Assembly: GCF_018343625.1 (NCBI RefSeq)
Contig: NZ_JAGYPG010000002.1
Coordinates: forward strand, 849,280 to 913,279
Reading direction: 5' to 3'
Source of the DNA: Lederbergia citri
Lineage (GTDB): Bacteria; Bacillota; Bacilli; Bacillales; Bacillaceae_C
DNA: 64,000 nt
Shown: one piece after another, positions 42,764 through 52,618 of the stretch
How positions within the stretch are numbered: the first letter of the stretch is position 1
Layout: the number at the start of each line of letters is the position of its first letter
Program-made: the position numbers and the translations under genes
The notes under the pieces: generated by a model
Databases searched by the model: none
The model's input: only the letters and a program-made list of their open reading frames with translations
Told to the model about the DNA's origin: nothing

Positions 42764-43954
42764 TTAAATAATTCCTAATTCCTTGCCAACCTTTTCGTAT
42801 ATGGTAATAGCTTCATCAAGCATTTCTTTCGTATGCGCGGCTGTCGGCATATTACGGACACGCCCCGTTCCTTTTGGTACAGTCGGAAATACAATTGATT
42901 TTGCGTACACGCCTTCTTCATACAGGCGTTTGCTAAACATTTGCGTTGTTTTTTCGTCTCCAATGATTACAGGTGTAATTGGTGTTTCACTATGACCGAT
43001 ATTAAATCCAAGCTTGCTAAGGCCCTTTTTCAAATAGTCACCATTCTCCCATAAACGTTCATTGAGTTCCGTACTTTCAATTAAAATTTCAATTGCTTTC
43101 GTTGCAGCCGCAGCATCCGCAGGGGTAACAGCAGTAGAAAATAGGAATGGACGGGATCTTACCTTCAACCAGTCAATTAATTCCTTTTTCCCTGCAACAT
43201 ATCCTCCAACGACACCAATTGCTTTTGATAAAGTACCTATTTGAAAATCAACCTTATCTTGAAGGCCGAAATGCTTTACAGTGCCAGCACCTTTTCCTAG
43301 GACACCTGAACCGTGAGCATCATCAACATACGTAATCAAGTCAAATTCTTCAGCAATCTCAATGATTTCAGGCAGCTTTGCAATGTCTCCATCCATCGAA
43401 AAAACCCCGTCTGTGATGACCATGATTTTATTAAAATGGCCGGATTCTTTTGCTTCCTTTGCTTTTTTGCGAAGATCCTCCATATCCGAATGATTAACAC
43501 GGATAATTTTAGCTTTCGATAAACGACAGCCGTCAATGATGGATGCATGGTTTAGTTCATCAGATAAAATGGCATCGTTTTTATCCATAACAGCTGAAAT
43601 TGCCGCCATATTACAATTAAAACCAGATTGATAGGATATTGCTGCTTCTGTTCCCTTGAATTCAGCTAGTTTTTCTTCAAGCTTATCGTGAAGCTTTAAC
43701 GTACCATTAATCGTTCGAACGGCACCCGCTCCAACGCCCCATTCCTTTACAGCATTAATGGCTGCTTTTTTTAACCGCTCATCTGTTGCAAGCCCTAAGT
43801 AATTGTTTGAAGATAAGTTTATTTGTTTTTTTCCATTCAATGTAATGATGGGACCGTTCGCGCTTTCGACTGTTTCAATTTCATTATAAAGACCTTGATC
43901 TCGTAATTGATGCAGATTTTCCGATAAAAATTGATCCAATGTTTGACTCGACAT
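42764..43954 (-). CDS. kbl: Glycine C-acetyltransferase (2-amino-3-ketobutyrate CoA ligase)
   Basis: A 396-residue PLP-dependent alpha-oxoamine synthase that splits 2-amino-3-oxobutyrate with CoA to glycine and acetyl-CoA. It shows [16 protein letters not shown] [24 protein letters not shown], and the PLP lysine in [17 protein letters not shown]. With tdh downstream it completes threonine breakdown. AOS family members KBL and BioF are similar; the tdh neighbour favours KBL. Confidence 0.92.
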   Translation of the reverse strand: MSSQTLDQFLSENLHQLRDQGLYNEIETVESANGPIITLNGKKQINLSSNNYLGLATDERLKKAAINAVKEWGVGAGAVRTINGTLKLHDKLEEKLAEFKGTEAAISYQSGFNCNMAAISAVMDKNDAILSDELNHASIIDGCRLSKAKIIRVNHSDMEDLRKKAKEAKESGHFNKIMVITDGVFSMDGDIAKLPEIIEIAEEFDLITYVDDAHGSGVLGKGAGTVKHFGLQDKVDFQIGTLSKAIGVVGGYVAGKKELIDWLKVRSRPFLFSTAVTPADAAAATKAIEILIESTELNERLWENGDYLKKGLSKLGFNIGHSETPITPVIIGDEKTTQMFSKRLYEEGVYAKSIVFPTVPKGTGRVRNMPTAAHTKEMLDEAITIYEKVGKELGII

Positions 43955-44118
43955 TTACATCCCTCCGTTATGGTTAAAGTTTATCCATGTAAGCGCCTTA
44001 TATACATGTGTCCACAGTGGAAATACACATCTATATTTGAAATACTGTTGTTATTTATAATATACCACATAACACAAAATATGTTCATATGAAAAAGACA
44101 AAAAATAAACAAAAAAAA

Positions 44119-44153
44119 TAAACGGAATTTAACTCTATGTTAAATTCCGTTTA
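44119..44153 (-). terminator. Intrinsic terminator of the agaS-aldolase operon
   Basis: A perfect 15 bp stem TAAACGGAATTTAAC / GTTAAATTCCGTTTA with a 5-base loop is followed on the minus strand by a long T run. Confidence 0.92.
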
Positions 44154-44164
44154 CTCATTACTAA

Positions 44165-45015
<851 letters not shown>

Positions 45016-45016
45016 A

Positions 45017-46161
45017 TTAGTTTTCCCCCTGGAAAGGATAGATTTTTACACCTTGAACAACGCGATTGATAACCCCAGTTGGAGATGGATTATCAGGTGA
45101 TAGACCGCTGGAAAGAGATTTTTCATATGCTAAAGTTTGCGCAAAAATGATATTTGGGAATGTAAGCATAATATCTTCTTCCTTAGATAAAGGAACATTT
45201 ATTTGGTAATCGCTGTAATTTTCCACTTCAGGATCTTCTATGCCTGAAATCGCCACAAGCGGTCCACGCTCTTGTTCAGTAAATAATTCTCTTAACATAT
45301 CAAGGTCATATTTTCTTGTATATTCATGATTTGATAAATACAAAATGATCATAGTGTTCTTATCAAGAATTGATTTAGGACCGTGACGGAAACCAAGTGT
45401 TGTATCAAACATCGTTGGGAATTTTCCGGATGTTAATTCCAAAAATTTTAACGCCGATTCCCTTGATAGACCTTCAAAGACTCCAGATCCCAAATACACT
45501 AATTTTTGGATCGGCAACTTTACAAGCTGCGGAATTACATTTTTGCATGCAGTAAGCACTTCTTCTCCTGCATTAGCAATATTCCGAATTTTATGTGCAA
45601 ATGCATCTTTATTCTTACTAAACAAATATAAAGCTGTGAGCATCATGGTCGAATAGCTGCTCGTCATCGCCAACCCTTTATCATTTGCTTCTTCAGGTAA
45701 AATTAACACGAGTTGCTCATCTGATCCGCGTTTCCGTTTTGCAAGTTCTCCTTCACGATTGCACGTAATCGTAATTTCATAAAAATCATCGACCAGCTTT
45801 TCCGCTAGTTCAACAGCCGCCACACTTTCAGGGCTATTTCCGGAACGAGCGAAGGATACAATAATTGTTGGGATATTTTTATCTAAAAAAGAAAATGGCG
45901 AGGACGTAAGATTAGTCGTCGAAATAGTTTCTACCTCCCAGCCCCTATCTCTAATTTCTCTGCGAATATAAGGATAAATCGTTTCTCCAATAAAAGCACT
46001 TGTTCCAGCACCTGTAAAAATAACGCGAGTGTGTTCATGCTTTGCTTGATCGCCTGTAAAAATTGTTCTATCTTTTCTTTTTCTGAGGAAAATTGCTCAA
46101 TTGCTTTTACCCATAAAGATGGTTGTTGTTCAATTTCCCTTATCGTGTGAGATTTCTCCAT
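45017..46161 (-). pseudogene. agaS: AgaS-type SIS-domain sugar-phosphate isomerase/deaminase, frameshifted
   Basis: The start (MEKSHTIREIEQQPSLWVKA to FLQAIKQSM) leaves frame near 46040. One frame over it continues EHTRVIFTGAGTSAFIGETI, then SFARSGNSPESVAAVEL (the SIS sugar-phosphate loop) and LGFRHGPKSILDKNT, to 45017. Restoring one G (ATGAACAC from ATGGAACAC) makes a roughly 380-residue AgaS. AgaS deaminates and isomerises galactosamine-6-phosphate to tagatose-6-phosphate. It stops one base before the aldolase start, so both belong to one operon, and both carry single-base deletions. Confidence 0.85.
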
Positions 46162-46179
46162 TTTTAACCAACCTTCCTA

Positions 46180-46899
46180 TTAGTTTAATTCAACTGAGTA
46201 AGTAAACTTATCTCCCCTTGCAATCGTGACTGTGTACTCAATTATTGCGTCACCTTCAAAGCTTATTCGGTTAATTAAGAGACTCGGCTCTCCTTCTCGG
46301 ATGTTTAAAAGTTCAGCTTCCTTTTTGGATGTTGGAATTGCTGAGAATCTTTCGGTAGCTTTAGTGATGATCGCTTCATATTTATCACGAAAAAGAGTAT
46401 ACATTGGCACTCGTTCTAAATCATCTCCATGTAAATCGGGAAACCGGCTTTGAGGAAGATAAGATGTTTCATACATCATCGGTTCATCATCTGCGAACCT
46501 AAGCCTTGTGATTTTATAAACTTTCGTCCCTTCGCTTATTTCCATTTTTTTCGCGAGTTGAATGTCACTTTCTACTTCTTCAAAATCTAATACTTGCGAT
46601 GATGGGACCTTATTAATCTTCTTCATTTCTTCGGTAAAACTATAAAATTTGAGAAGACTTTGATTAATGACTTTTGGGGAAACGAATGTCCCTTTTCCGT
46701 GTTGCTTATAAATCAGTTTTTCTTTTTCAAGTTCCTGCATCGTCTGCCTTACGGTTGTACGGCTTACATTATACATTTCACATAATTCTCGTTCGGAAGG
46801 AAGCCTATCATGATCTTTAAGCTCCCCTGATTCAATTTTGCCGATAATTACGTCCATTAATTGATAATAGAGAGGCAAACGGTTGTCTTTTTCAACCAT
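46180..46899 (-). CDS. GntR family (HutC/UTRA type) transcriptional regulator
   Basis: A 239-residue regulator with an N-terminal winged helix (DRLPSERELCEMYNVSRTTV then RQTMQEL, KQHGKGTFVS) and a C-terminal UTRA sugar-binding domain (about 90-235). The family includes NagR/YvoA, which bind amino-sugar phosphates. It heads the agaS-aldolase operon and is probably its repressor. Repeated GTTGTC motifs overlap its promoter. Confidence 0.9.
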   Translation of the reverse strand: MVEKDNRLPLYYQLMDVIIGKIESGELKDHDRLPSERELCEMYNVSRTTVRQTMQELEKEKLIYKQHGKGTFVSPKVINQSLLKFYSFTEEMKKINKVPSSQVLDFEEVESDIQLAKKMEISEGTKVYKITRLRFADDEPMMYETSYLPQSRFPDLHGDDLERVPMYTLFRDKYEAIITKATERFSAIPTSKKEAELLNIREGEPSLLINRISFEGDAIIEYTVTIARGDKFTYSVELN

Positions 46900-46905
46900 C
46901 TTTAT

Positions 46906-46969
46906 GTTGTCTCCTTAAAATAAAATAAATAATCTTGTCATGTTGTCATTACCAGTTGTCTTTATTATA
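46906..46969 (-). promoter_or_regulatory. Promoter with repeated GTTGTC motifs upstream of the GntR regulator
   Basis: A TATAAT box is at 46969-46964 (minus). GTTGTC, read on the plus strand, occurs at 46906, 46942 and 46955, with a variant CTTGTC at 46934. Sites directly downstream of the -10 box fit a repressor. A related GTTGTCCATGAACAAC dyad occurs upstream of murQ at 58017. Confidence 0.45.
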
Positions 46970-47004
46970 TCATGAGAAATTAAAAATTGAAGGGATTTTC
47001 TTTA

Positions 47005-47035
47005 AAAATTAAACCTTCTTGCAATAGCAAGAAGG
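47005..47035 (-). terminator. Intrinsic terminator after the double P-loop gene
   Basis: A perfect 9 bp stem CCTTCTTGC / GCAAGAAGG with a 4-base loop is followed on the minus strand by TTTAATTTTT. Confidence 0.85.
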
Positions 47036-47042
47036 CATGCAA

Positions 47043-48146
47043 TTAAGAATGACTTGAGTGATTCACCAATAAATGTTCTAGTTCTTCGATCATAAGATTG
47101 GTTTGGCTAAGATCAGAGACCTTGCCATAAATTTCCTCTAGTTCATCTTCATATTTTTTAGCCTCAGCTAAATAAAGCTTCCCTAATTTCATTTGCTCTC
47201 GATACCGCGCTTCAATATTGGCTATTTCTTCTGCAAAAGCTTCATCAGTACCAGGAGCAACAGTCAATTCATACATATCAACGACTTCATCACCAGCTCT
47301 CGTTGGAAAATATTCATGTGGCTGCGTGCTGTCAAATACAGCCCAGCCTAGCTCTCTTACAACGACCATATCAAGGCTATTTGGGTCAAAACCACAATGG
47401 TAAATTTCAACATCATAGCCATTATTCTCAGCTTCAGCAGCAATTTTTTTCAATAATGTAGACTTACCCGTACCAGCCCGACCTTTTATAAAGTATCTGG
47501 CACCTAATCCTTCTGTAATATTATCTACAAAATCGACCGGTCCAATGGGCGTAGCCGCACCGAGAAAACGACGCTTAACATCCGAATCTTTATTAGCTGG
47601 AGCAACCGGCTTTTTAAATAAAGTAGAAATTAAAGACTTCGCAACATTATCCGCTAGATCGAAATTCATGTGATCTATATAAATCCGCTCCCATTCATCA
47701 TGAACCTTAAGTCCGCTTTCATACGCCTTATATGCTTTAAGATACGATTGTTCGATTTTCAACTTTAGATCAATAACCTCATTTAATTCGTCTTCTAAAT
47801 GCGCGGTTCTATCCGATTGGTCCAAATCAATGGTTTCCCACTGAGAACAAATCTGTTCTTTCCCTATTTCCCTAGGATGGTCACCATCCACGATGGCGAA
47901 ATTGAGATTTCTAATGATCAATCCCTCAACATCATCTGGATTACTTGCCCTATGAATGATTTCCATTGGATAGTCATATTCATTCCATTTATTTATAAAA
48001 TGATGAATGATATTAGATTTTTCCTTTTTCGACTTTCCTGATAAAATAAACACTCTTTCCAGGTCTGCTAAATTGCTATCGTATAAACTATAAAATCCTT
48101 TTGCGGTATTTCCCCCGGCAAAGTACCTCAAAATTTTCGCGCCCAT
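47043..48146 (-). CDS. Duplicated P-loop ATPase-like protein (PRK06851 type)
   Basis: A 367-residue cytoplasmic protein built of two similar P-loop halves. The C-terminal half has a canonical Walker A, IKGRAGTGKSTLLKK, near residue 210. The N-terminal half has the corresponding but degenerate ILSGKSKKEKSNII near residue 35. Each is followed by a parallel block (HRASNPDDVEGLIIRNLNFA and YHCGFDPNSLDMVVVRELGW). Relatives occur widely in Bacillus; no function is established. Confidence 0.78.
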   Translation of the reverse strand: MGAKILRYFAGGNTAKGFYSLYDSNLADLERVFILSGKSKKEKSNIIHHFINKWNEYDYPMEIIHRASNPDDVEGLIIRNLNFAIVDGDHPREIGKEQICSQWETIDLDQSDRTAHLEDELNEVIDLKLKIEQSYLKAYKAYESGLKVHDEWERIYIDHMNFDLADNVAKSLISTLFKKPVAPANKDSDVKRRFLGAATPIGPVDFVDNITEGLGARYFIKGRAGTGKSTLLKKIAAEAENNGYDVEIYHCGFDPNSLDMVVVRELGWAVFDSTQPHEYFPTRAGDEVVDMYELTVAPGTDEAFAEEIANIEARYREQMKLGKLYLAEAKKYEDELEEIYGKVSDLSQTNLMIEELEHLLVNHSSHS

Positions 48147-48471
48147 CTATCGTCAACTCCCGTTGAAGAATCGTTCCTATTTAGCCTATGCCAACTAGCT
48201 TGGCAAAGTCCATTCCATTACAAATACCCATTTTTTCCATCTTCTTCATTATTTGAAGTTTGAAGAGAAGTATACAGAAAGTTTATATTTTTCTATTCAT
48301 CAGGAGTTTGATCGAGTTGCGCATATTTGCATTTCTTGCAAAGCGTTTATTCAGACGCTTGCTCACCCTTTCACTATCTAATCAAACGTTTAATTAAACC
48401 CTTACCCAACTAAACAAACGTTTGATTAAATATATGACACTTTAATCAAACGTTTGTTTAGTTTTTTATCC
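48147..48471. other. 325 bp intergenic region with AAACGTTT operators
   Basis: The right third carries three copies of a near-palindromic ATCAAACGTTTGAT-type motif (48379-48396, 48411-48430 and 48441-48460), two of which form the long hairpin listed separately. The left part shows no ORF or repeat. Confidence 0.6.
48410..48467. repeat. Perfect 21 bp inverted repeat made of two AAACGTTT operators
   Basis: The arms at 48410-48430 and 48441-48461 are perfect complements around a 10-base loop and each contains a palindromic CAAACGTTTG core. Six T follow on the plus strand. It may serve as terminator for the PfkB gene ending at 48472, as a double operator for a LacI-type repressor, or both. Confidence 0.75.
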
Positions 48472-49416
48472 TTATTTAACAATTTTATGTTCCGCTTGAA
48501 ACGCCATGACGTCCGCTACGCTCGGAACAGTGCTTGCTCCTCCGATTCTAAGTGTAGCAAGAGCTCCACATGCATTAGCAAATTCTAATAGGTCAGTGTT
48601 TTCCATTCCATGCAAAAATCCATAAATAAGGCCAGCATTGAAAGAATCTCCCGCACCTGTAGTGTCAATTGGCTTAATTTTATATCCACTTGCCTTTGTA
48701 GCATTTCTATGGGCATCAATCATCGTAGATCCCTTTGCACCAAGCTTTACAACTACATTTTCGTGTTTTTCAGGTAAAATCTCTTCTACCTGACTCACAT
48801 TGTCTAAATCAAAAATATTGATTATTTCCACTTCACTTGGAATAAACAGGGTTACATCCTCTATTAAGGAGAGAATTTCGTCTCGATCCCATTTTTCATT
48901 TGGATCCCAACCCGTATCAAATGAAGTCGTTACATTTTTGGAACGGGCTTTTATTAATACATCCTTCCAATGCTGCTTCATGTTCGTCTGTAAAAAATAT
49001 GATCCGAAGTGGATGTGGTCGGCCTGGTCAAATATTTCTTCCGGAATATCATCTGGTCCAAGCTCGGAAATGGTTCCCATATATGTAAGGAGCGCCCGAT
49101 CTTTAGAAGTCGATAGCGAGAACGTAACCCCTGTTTGGATATGAGGAGCAAATTTTACATAGCTTGTATTAATTCCTTTTTTCTTTAATTCCTCTACACA
49201 AAAAAGTCCAAATACATCATTACCAACCATACCTACAAAATAAACGTCCATCCCCAAGCCAGCTAATCCAGCAGCAGTAATACAGGATGACGATCCTAAT
49301 GCTAAATCAAACGAATCCACTAATTTCTCTTGGTTCCATTGAGGCTCCACATTTTCGCCAGTCATGATCAAATCTACATTAATTTCTCCGATAACAAATA
49401 CTTTCTTTTTTGTCAT
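48472..49416 (-). CDS. PfkB family carbohydrate kinase
   Basis: A 314-residue ribokinase-fold kinase with GEINVDLIMTG at the N-terminus, GSSSCITAAGLAGLG, and the C-terminal catalytic IDTTGAGDSFNAGLIYGFLH, where GAGD carries the base. The sugar substrate is not evident. Position between agaS/aldolase and the mur operon suggests tagatose-6-phosphate, or an amino sugar, as substrate. GGGGGAAAG precedes the ATG. Confidence 0.87.
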   Translation of the reverse strand: MTKKKVFVIGEINVDLIMTGENVEPQWNQEKLVDSFDLALGSSSCITAAGLAGLGMDVYFVGMVGNDVFGLFCVEELKKKGINTSYVKFAPHIQTGVTFSLSTSKDRALLTYMGTISELGPDDIPEEIFDQADHIHFGSYFLQTNMKQHWKDVLIKARSKNVTTSFDTGWDPNEKWDRDEILSLIEDVTLFIPSEVEIINIFDLDNVSQVEEILPEKHENVVVKLGAKGSTMIDAHRNATKASGYKIKPIDTTGAGDSFNAGLIYGFLHGMENTDLLEFANACGALATLRIGGASTVPSVADVMAFQAEHKIVK

Positions 49417-49440
49417 GTTCTTTCCCCCTAAACATTTATA

Positions 49441-49480
49441 AAAAAGACCCCCAATTGAATAAAAATTGGAAGGGACTTTT
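49441..49480 (-). terminator. Intrinsic terminator after murR
   Basis: AAAAG-CCC-CCAATT pairs with AATTGG-GGG-CTTTT with one mismatch and a 2-base bulge; T residues follow on the minus strand. It separates the mur operon from the PfkB gene. Confidence 0.7.
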
Positions 49481-49498
49481 ATTAATCAAACGATTAAT
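49481..49498. promoter_or_regulatory. ATTAATCAAACGATTAAT operator-like dyad
   Basis: This near-palindrome shares the ATCAAACG half-site with the three motifs at 48379-48460. It lies between the murR stop and the terminator preceding the PfkB gene. Confidence 0.45.
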
Positions 49499-49540
49499 TT
49501 ATATGCTCGCCTCTTAGGTTAAATAATCCTCTTTGAATCG

Positions 49541-50419
49541 CTATTTTTTAGAACGTGGAGACATGCTTTTTCTTATAAAATCAATTGCTTCTCTCGTCTC
49601 ATCAATGTGCTTTACGGTTTCTTCGTACTGTTGTGATGCGACACACATAAAAAGTATATCAATGGCATGCAATTGGGCGATACGCGATGATGTAGCGCCG
49701 CTTCTGAAAGTAGGTTCCCGCGTAGCTGATGTATAGAGACGAATATCCGCCTGCTCGGAAACGATGGATGATCCGTACTTCGTTAAGCTAATTGTATTTG
49801 CCCCTACTTTATTTGCCAATTCTAAAATATTCGCTACCTCTACCGTGTTCCCGGAAAAAGAAATGCCTAAGACTACATCATCTTTACCAAAATTCCCTAC
49901 AACGGTCGCAGCCATATGAATGTCATTAAATGCTGTAGCATGTTTATTAATCCGCAAAAATTTTTGCTGTGCATCTTGGGCAATGATGTAGGATGCTCCA
50001 ACTCCAAAAAAGTGGATAGAATTCGCATTTTCTAACACATGAATGGCCTTAGTCAGTTCTTCTACGCTTAGTAATTCCGCTGTTTCTTTTATCGTTTGAA
50101 TGCTGTTCGTCGTCATTTTTTCAATAATCGTATATTTGGATTCATTCGGTTCAATATCTCGTATTTCTTGTTGCGGGGTCTTTTGTAAATCGCCTGCAAT
50201 TCTTAGTTTTAGTTCTTGAAAGCCCTTTAAATCAAGCGATTTACATAATCGAATGACTGCAGCTCCACTAGTTTCGCTTCTTTTTCCTAATTCACTTGCA
50301 GTAAGAGATAGTGCATCTCTCGGGTTTTCCAAAATATACGCTGCAATTTTCTTTTCTGAAGGTGGGAGTTTTTCCAACATTTCAGAAAGCATGACCAAAC
50401 CGCCCGTTGCAATTGCCAT
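49541..50419 (-). CDS. murR: MurR/RpiR family regulator, MurR-like
   Basis: A 292-residue regulator with an N-terminal helix-turn-helix (about 1-75: ENPRDALSLTASELGKRSET, GAAVIRLCKSLDLKGFQELK) and a C-terminal SIS sugar-phosphate domain (IHFFGVGASYIIAQDAQQKF, GISFSGNTVEV). Its sequence agrees closely with B. subtilis MurR, the repressor of MurNAc use that responds to MurNAc-6-phosphate. It is the last gene of the operon starting at murQ. Confidence 0.88.
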   Translation of the reverse strand: MAIATGGLVMLSEMLEKLPPSEKKIAAYILENPRDALSLTASELGKRSETSGAAVIRLCKSLDLKGFQELKLRIAGDLQKTPQQEIRDIEPNESKYTIIEKMTTNSIQTIKETAELLSVEELTKAIHVLENANSIHFFGVGASYIIAQDAQQKFLRINKHATAFNDIHMAATVVGNFGKDDVVLGISFSGNTVEVANILELANKVGANTISLTKYGSSIVSEQADIRLYTSATREPTFRSGATSSRIAQLHAIDILFMCVASQQYEETVKHIDETREAIDFIRKSMSPRSKK

Positions 50420-50431
50420 TATTTACTCAGC

Positions 50432-51385
50432 TCACTTATCAACCGTTTTTTTCATTACATGGAATTGGCGAGTAATTGTAAATCCCGTCTTTTTATAAAG
50501 ATATCCTGCCGATGTTTTCTCTCCAGTCCATAAGAACCAAGCTCCGTGGAGACCTTCTGCTCTCATGCTTTGAAGAGCTTCATGCAAGAGAATTTTTCCC
50601 AACCCTTTTCCTTGTTGCTCTGGGTCTACTCCAAATGGACCAAAACGTTCTGGGATTCCTTCATATCCGCCATATAAACAAAAGCCTACCATTTTTTCCC
50701 CATCTCTAGCAACAAAAATTCGCTCCATCGGCAATCCTTGGATGATTCCCTCGCGTATAGCCCTTCCCCAATCAGGATTGAATACTTCATTAGCAAATCG
50801 AATGACCTCGTATAAATCTTTATCTTCTGCTTTAGAAAATGTATAGCCCTCTTCCATTCTTTGATTCTTCAATGCTATGACATCTTCGGGAACTTGATAA
50901 CCTACAAGACTGCGGTCCATCGCAACTGGAGAATATAGTTTTTCAAATCCTTGTTTTTGTAAAAATTCATAAGCACCAGGATATGCTTCTTCGTCAATAC
51001 CAGGCAATATGTAGTTAGGTGCATAGGAAGCGAAGAATATATTGCTTCTTCCTTCAGATTGTAAAAACTCGACAGCTTCTTTCATCAATTGACTGCCAAT
51101 ACCAGACCTACGATGGTCAGGATGAACAAAAAAGAATGGAATCCAGCCATTATCGGGTTCTAAGTCTGTACCGTACATCGGCAACAATCTTCTAACAGCA
51201 TAAACACAACCGACTAATTGATTGTCTTCAAATGCTAATCGCATCCCTCTAGAGTCAAAATTGGCGTCTAATAATACGAGATTACGGAATCTTTTTTGAT
51301 TAATCGGATCTTTATGTAGACTCTCATTCCATAAGCGAACGATTTCGATTTCGTCCCCTGATTGATAATAACGATATAAAGGCAT
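50432..51385 (-). CDS. Two-domain GNAT N-acetyltransferase (YbbJ-like position)
   Basis: A 317-residue protein with two GNAT halves: FFVHPDHRRSGIGSQLMKEA near residue 95 and PFGVDPEQQGKGLGKILLHE near residue 260. GGGAGTG precedes the ATG at 51385. It lies between namZ and murR with 12-base gaps. B. subtilis also has an acetyltransferase gene in its ybb/mur region, so acetylation of an amino sugar or muropeptide is plausible but unproven. Confidence 0.85.
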   Translation of the reverse strand: MPLYRYYQSGDEIEIVRLWNESLHKDPINQKRFRNLVLLDANFDSRGMRLAFEDNQLVGCVYAVRRLLPMYGTDLEPDNGWIPFFFVHPDHRRSGIGSQLMKEAVEFLQSEGRSNIFFASYAPNYILPGIDEEAYPGAYEFLQKQGFEKLYSPVAMDRSLVGYQVPEDVIALKNQRMEEGYTFSKAEDKDLYEVIRFANEVFNPDWGRAIREGIIQGLPMERIFVARDGEKMVGFCLYGGYEGIPERFGPFGVDPEQQGKGLGKILLHEALQSMRAEGLHGAWFLWTGEKTSAGYLYKKTGFTITRQFHVMKKTVDK

Positions 51386-51397
51386 TAAGCACACTCC

Positions 51398-52546
51398 CTA
51401 CTTGTATAATAAATATGGTTCCTTTTGCTTTTGAAATTGGACTACTTGCTCCTCGCAAGATTCCAAGAAAACATTTGCTCTTCCATTTAAAATTAAGCTG
51501 CGGAGCCTTTTTGTCCCAGCTAATAAATCAAAGAAAAACTTCCCGTTCGGATATTCATTAAATTGAAAATCATTTGGATACATTTCAGCAATTATTTCCA
51601 ATAAAGTCAGCCCTGTTTTTAAGGCATGTATTTTATGCCGGTCCACTACATGGATTTGAATTCCTTCACATACTGAATCTTTATGTTTTTGATAAGTTGG
51701 AACAAATGAAACTGGTCTTGCCAATACACCAGGTAAATTTTTTTGATTAAAAGCTTTTGCTAGCTTGTATCCATCTACGAATTGTGCGCCAACATATTCA
51801 AATGGTCTCGTTGTTCCTCTTCCTTCTGATAAATTCGTTCCCTCCACTAGACATGTTCCGGGATACAAAATACTCATATCGAGACCTGTTGTATTAGGTG
51901 AAGGCGGGACCCAAAAAAGGTTTGTTTCGTCATAATACATACGACGCTCCCAGCCTTCCATCGGGACCACCGTCAATTCGCAATCAATTCCAAATTCATG
52001 TTTATACAACAGAGCAATCTCCCCGACTGTCATGCCGTGACGATTTGGAAGTGGATAAAGCCCCACAAAGGAACGCACCTCTTCTTCGACTAAATTTCCT
52101 TCCATCGATGTTCCAGAAATCGGATTAGGGCGATCTAACACAACAAACTCTTTACCATGCTCAGCACATGCTTCCATCACATAGGCCATTGTGTAAATAA
52201 ACGTATAATACCTAGCTCCAATATCTTGTAAATCAAAAACGACCACATCAACGGGATCCAACATATCCTTTGACGGTTTTTTGGAAGCCCCATATAAACT
52301 AAAAACAGGAATCCCCGTATATGGATCGACCGTTGATTCGACCGCTTCCCCTTCTTTCGCGTCCCCTCGAATCCCGTGTTCAGGGCCGTAAAGTGCAGTC
52401 AAATGAATATGAGGATGTTCAAAAAACAAGTCGATCGTCGGGATCAGCTTTTCATTAACGCCTGTCATATTCGTCAGAAGTCCAATCCGCTTCCCTTCAA
52501 AATGCCGATAATTCTTTTCAAGAAAAATATCAAGACCTAAACGCAA
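51398..52546 (-). CDS. namZ: NamZ/YbbC family exo-beta-N-acetylmuramidase (DUF1343), no signal peptide
   Basis: A 382-residue DUF1343 protein. B. subtilis NamZ (YbbC) is known to release terminal MurNAc from peptidoglycan fragments. Conserved blocks are KRIGLLTNMTGV, YGPEHGIRG, FDLQDIGARYYTFIYTM, LDRPNPISG, and YPGTCLVEGTNLSEGRGTTRPFE split over about residues 245-270. The TTG start follows GAGGTG directly, and the protein begins MRLGLDIFLEKN with no signal sequence, unlike the secreted B. subtilis enzyme. It would therefore act in the cytoplasm on imported MurNAc-containing oligosaccharides. Confidence 0.85.
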   Translation of the reverse strand: MRLGLDIFLEKNYRHFEGKRIGLLTNMTGVNEKLIPTIDLFFEHPHIHLTALYGPEHGIRGDAKEGEAVESTVDPYTGIPVFSLYGASKKPSKDMLDPVDVVVFDLQDIGARYYTFIYTMAYVMEACAEHGKEFVVLDRPNPISGTSMEGNLVEEEVRSFVGLYPLPNRHGMTVGEIALLYKHEFGIDCELTVVPMEGWERRMYYDETNLFWVPPSPNTTGLDMSILYPGTCLVEGTNLSEGRGTTRPFEYVGAQFVDGYKLAKAFNQKNLPGVLARPVSFVPTYQKHKDSVCEGIQIHVVDRHKIHALKTGLTLLEIIAEMYPNDFQFNEYPNGKFFFDLLAGTKRLRSLILNGRANVFLESCEEQVVQFQKQKEPYLLYK

Positions 52547-52568
52547 ACTAGCACCTCATTTCTTGATT

Positions 52569-52606
52569 AATGGAAGGGGTCCCCAAACTATGGCAACCCC
52601 TTCATT
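52569..52606 (-). terminator. Hairpin between the binding-protein and namZ genes
   Basis: AATGAAGGGG pairs with CCCCTTCCATT (one bulge) without a T run. Such hairpins often stabilise the upstream binding-protein message instead of ending transcription. Confidence 0.5.
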
Positions 52607-52618
52607 AGACCGCAAATA

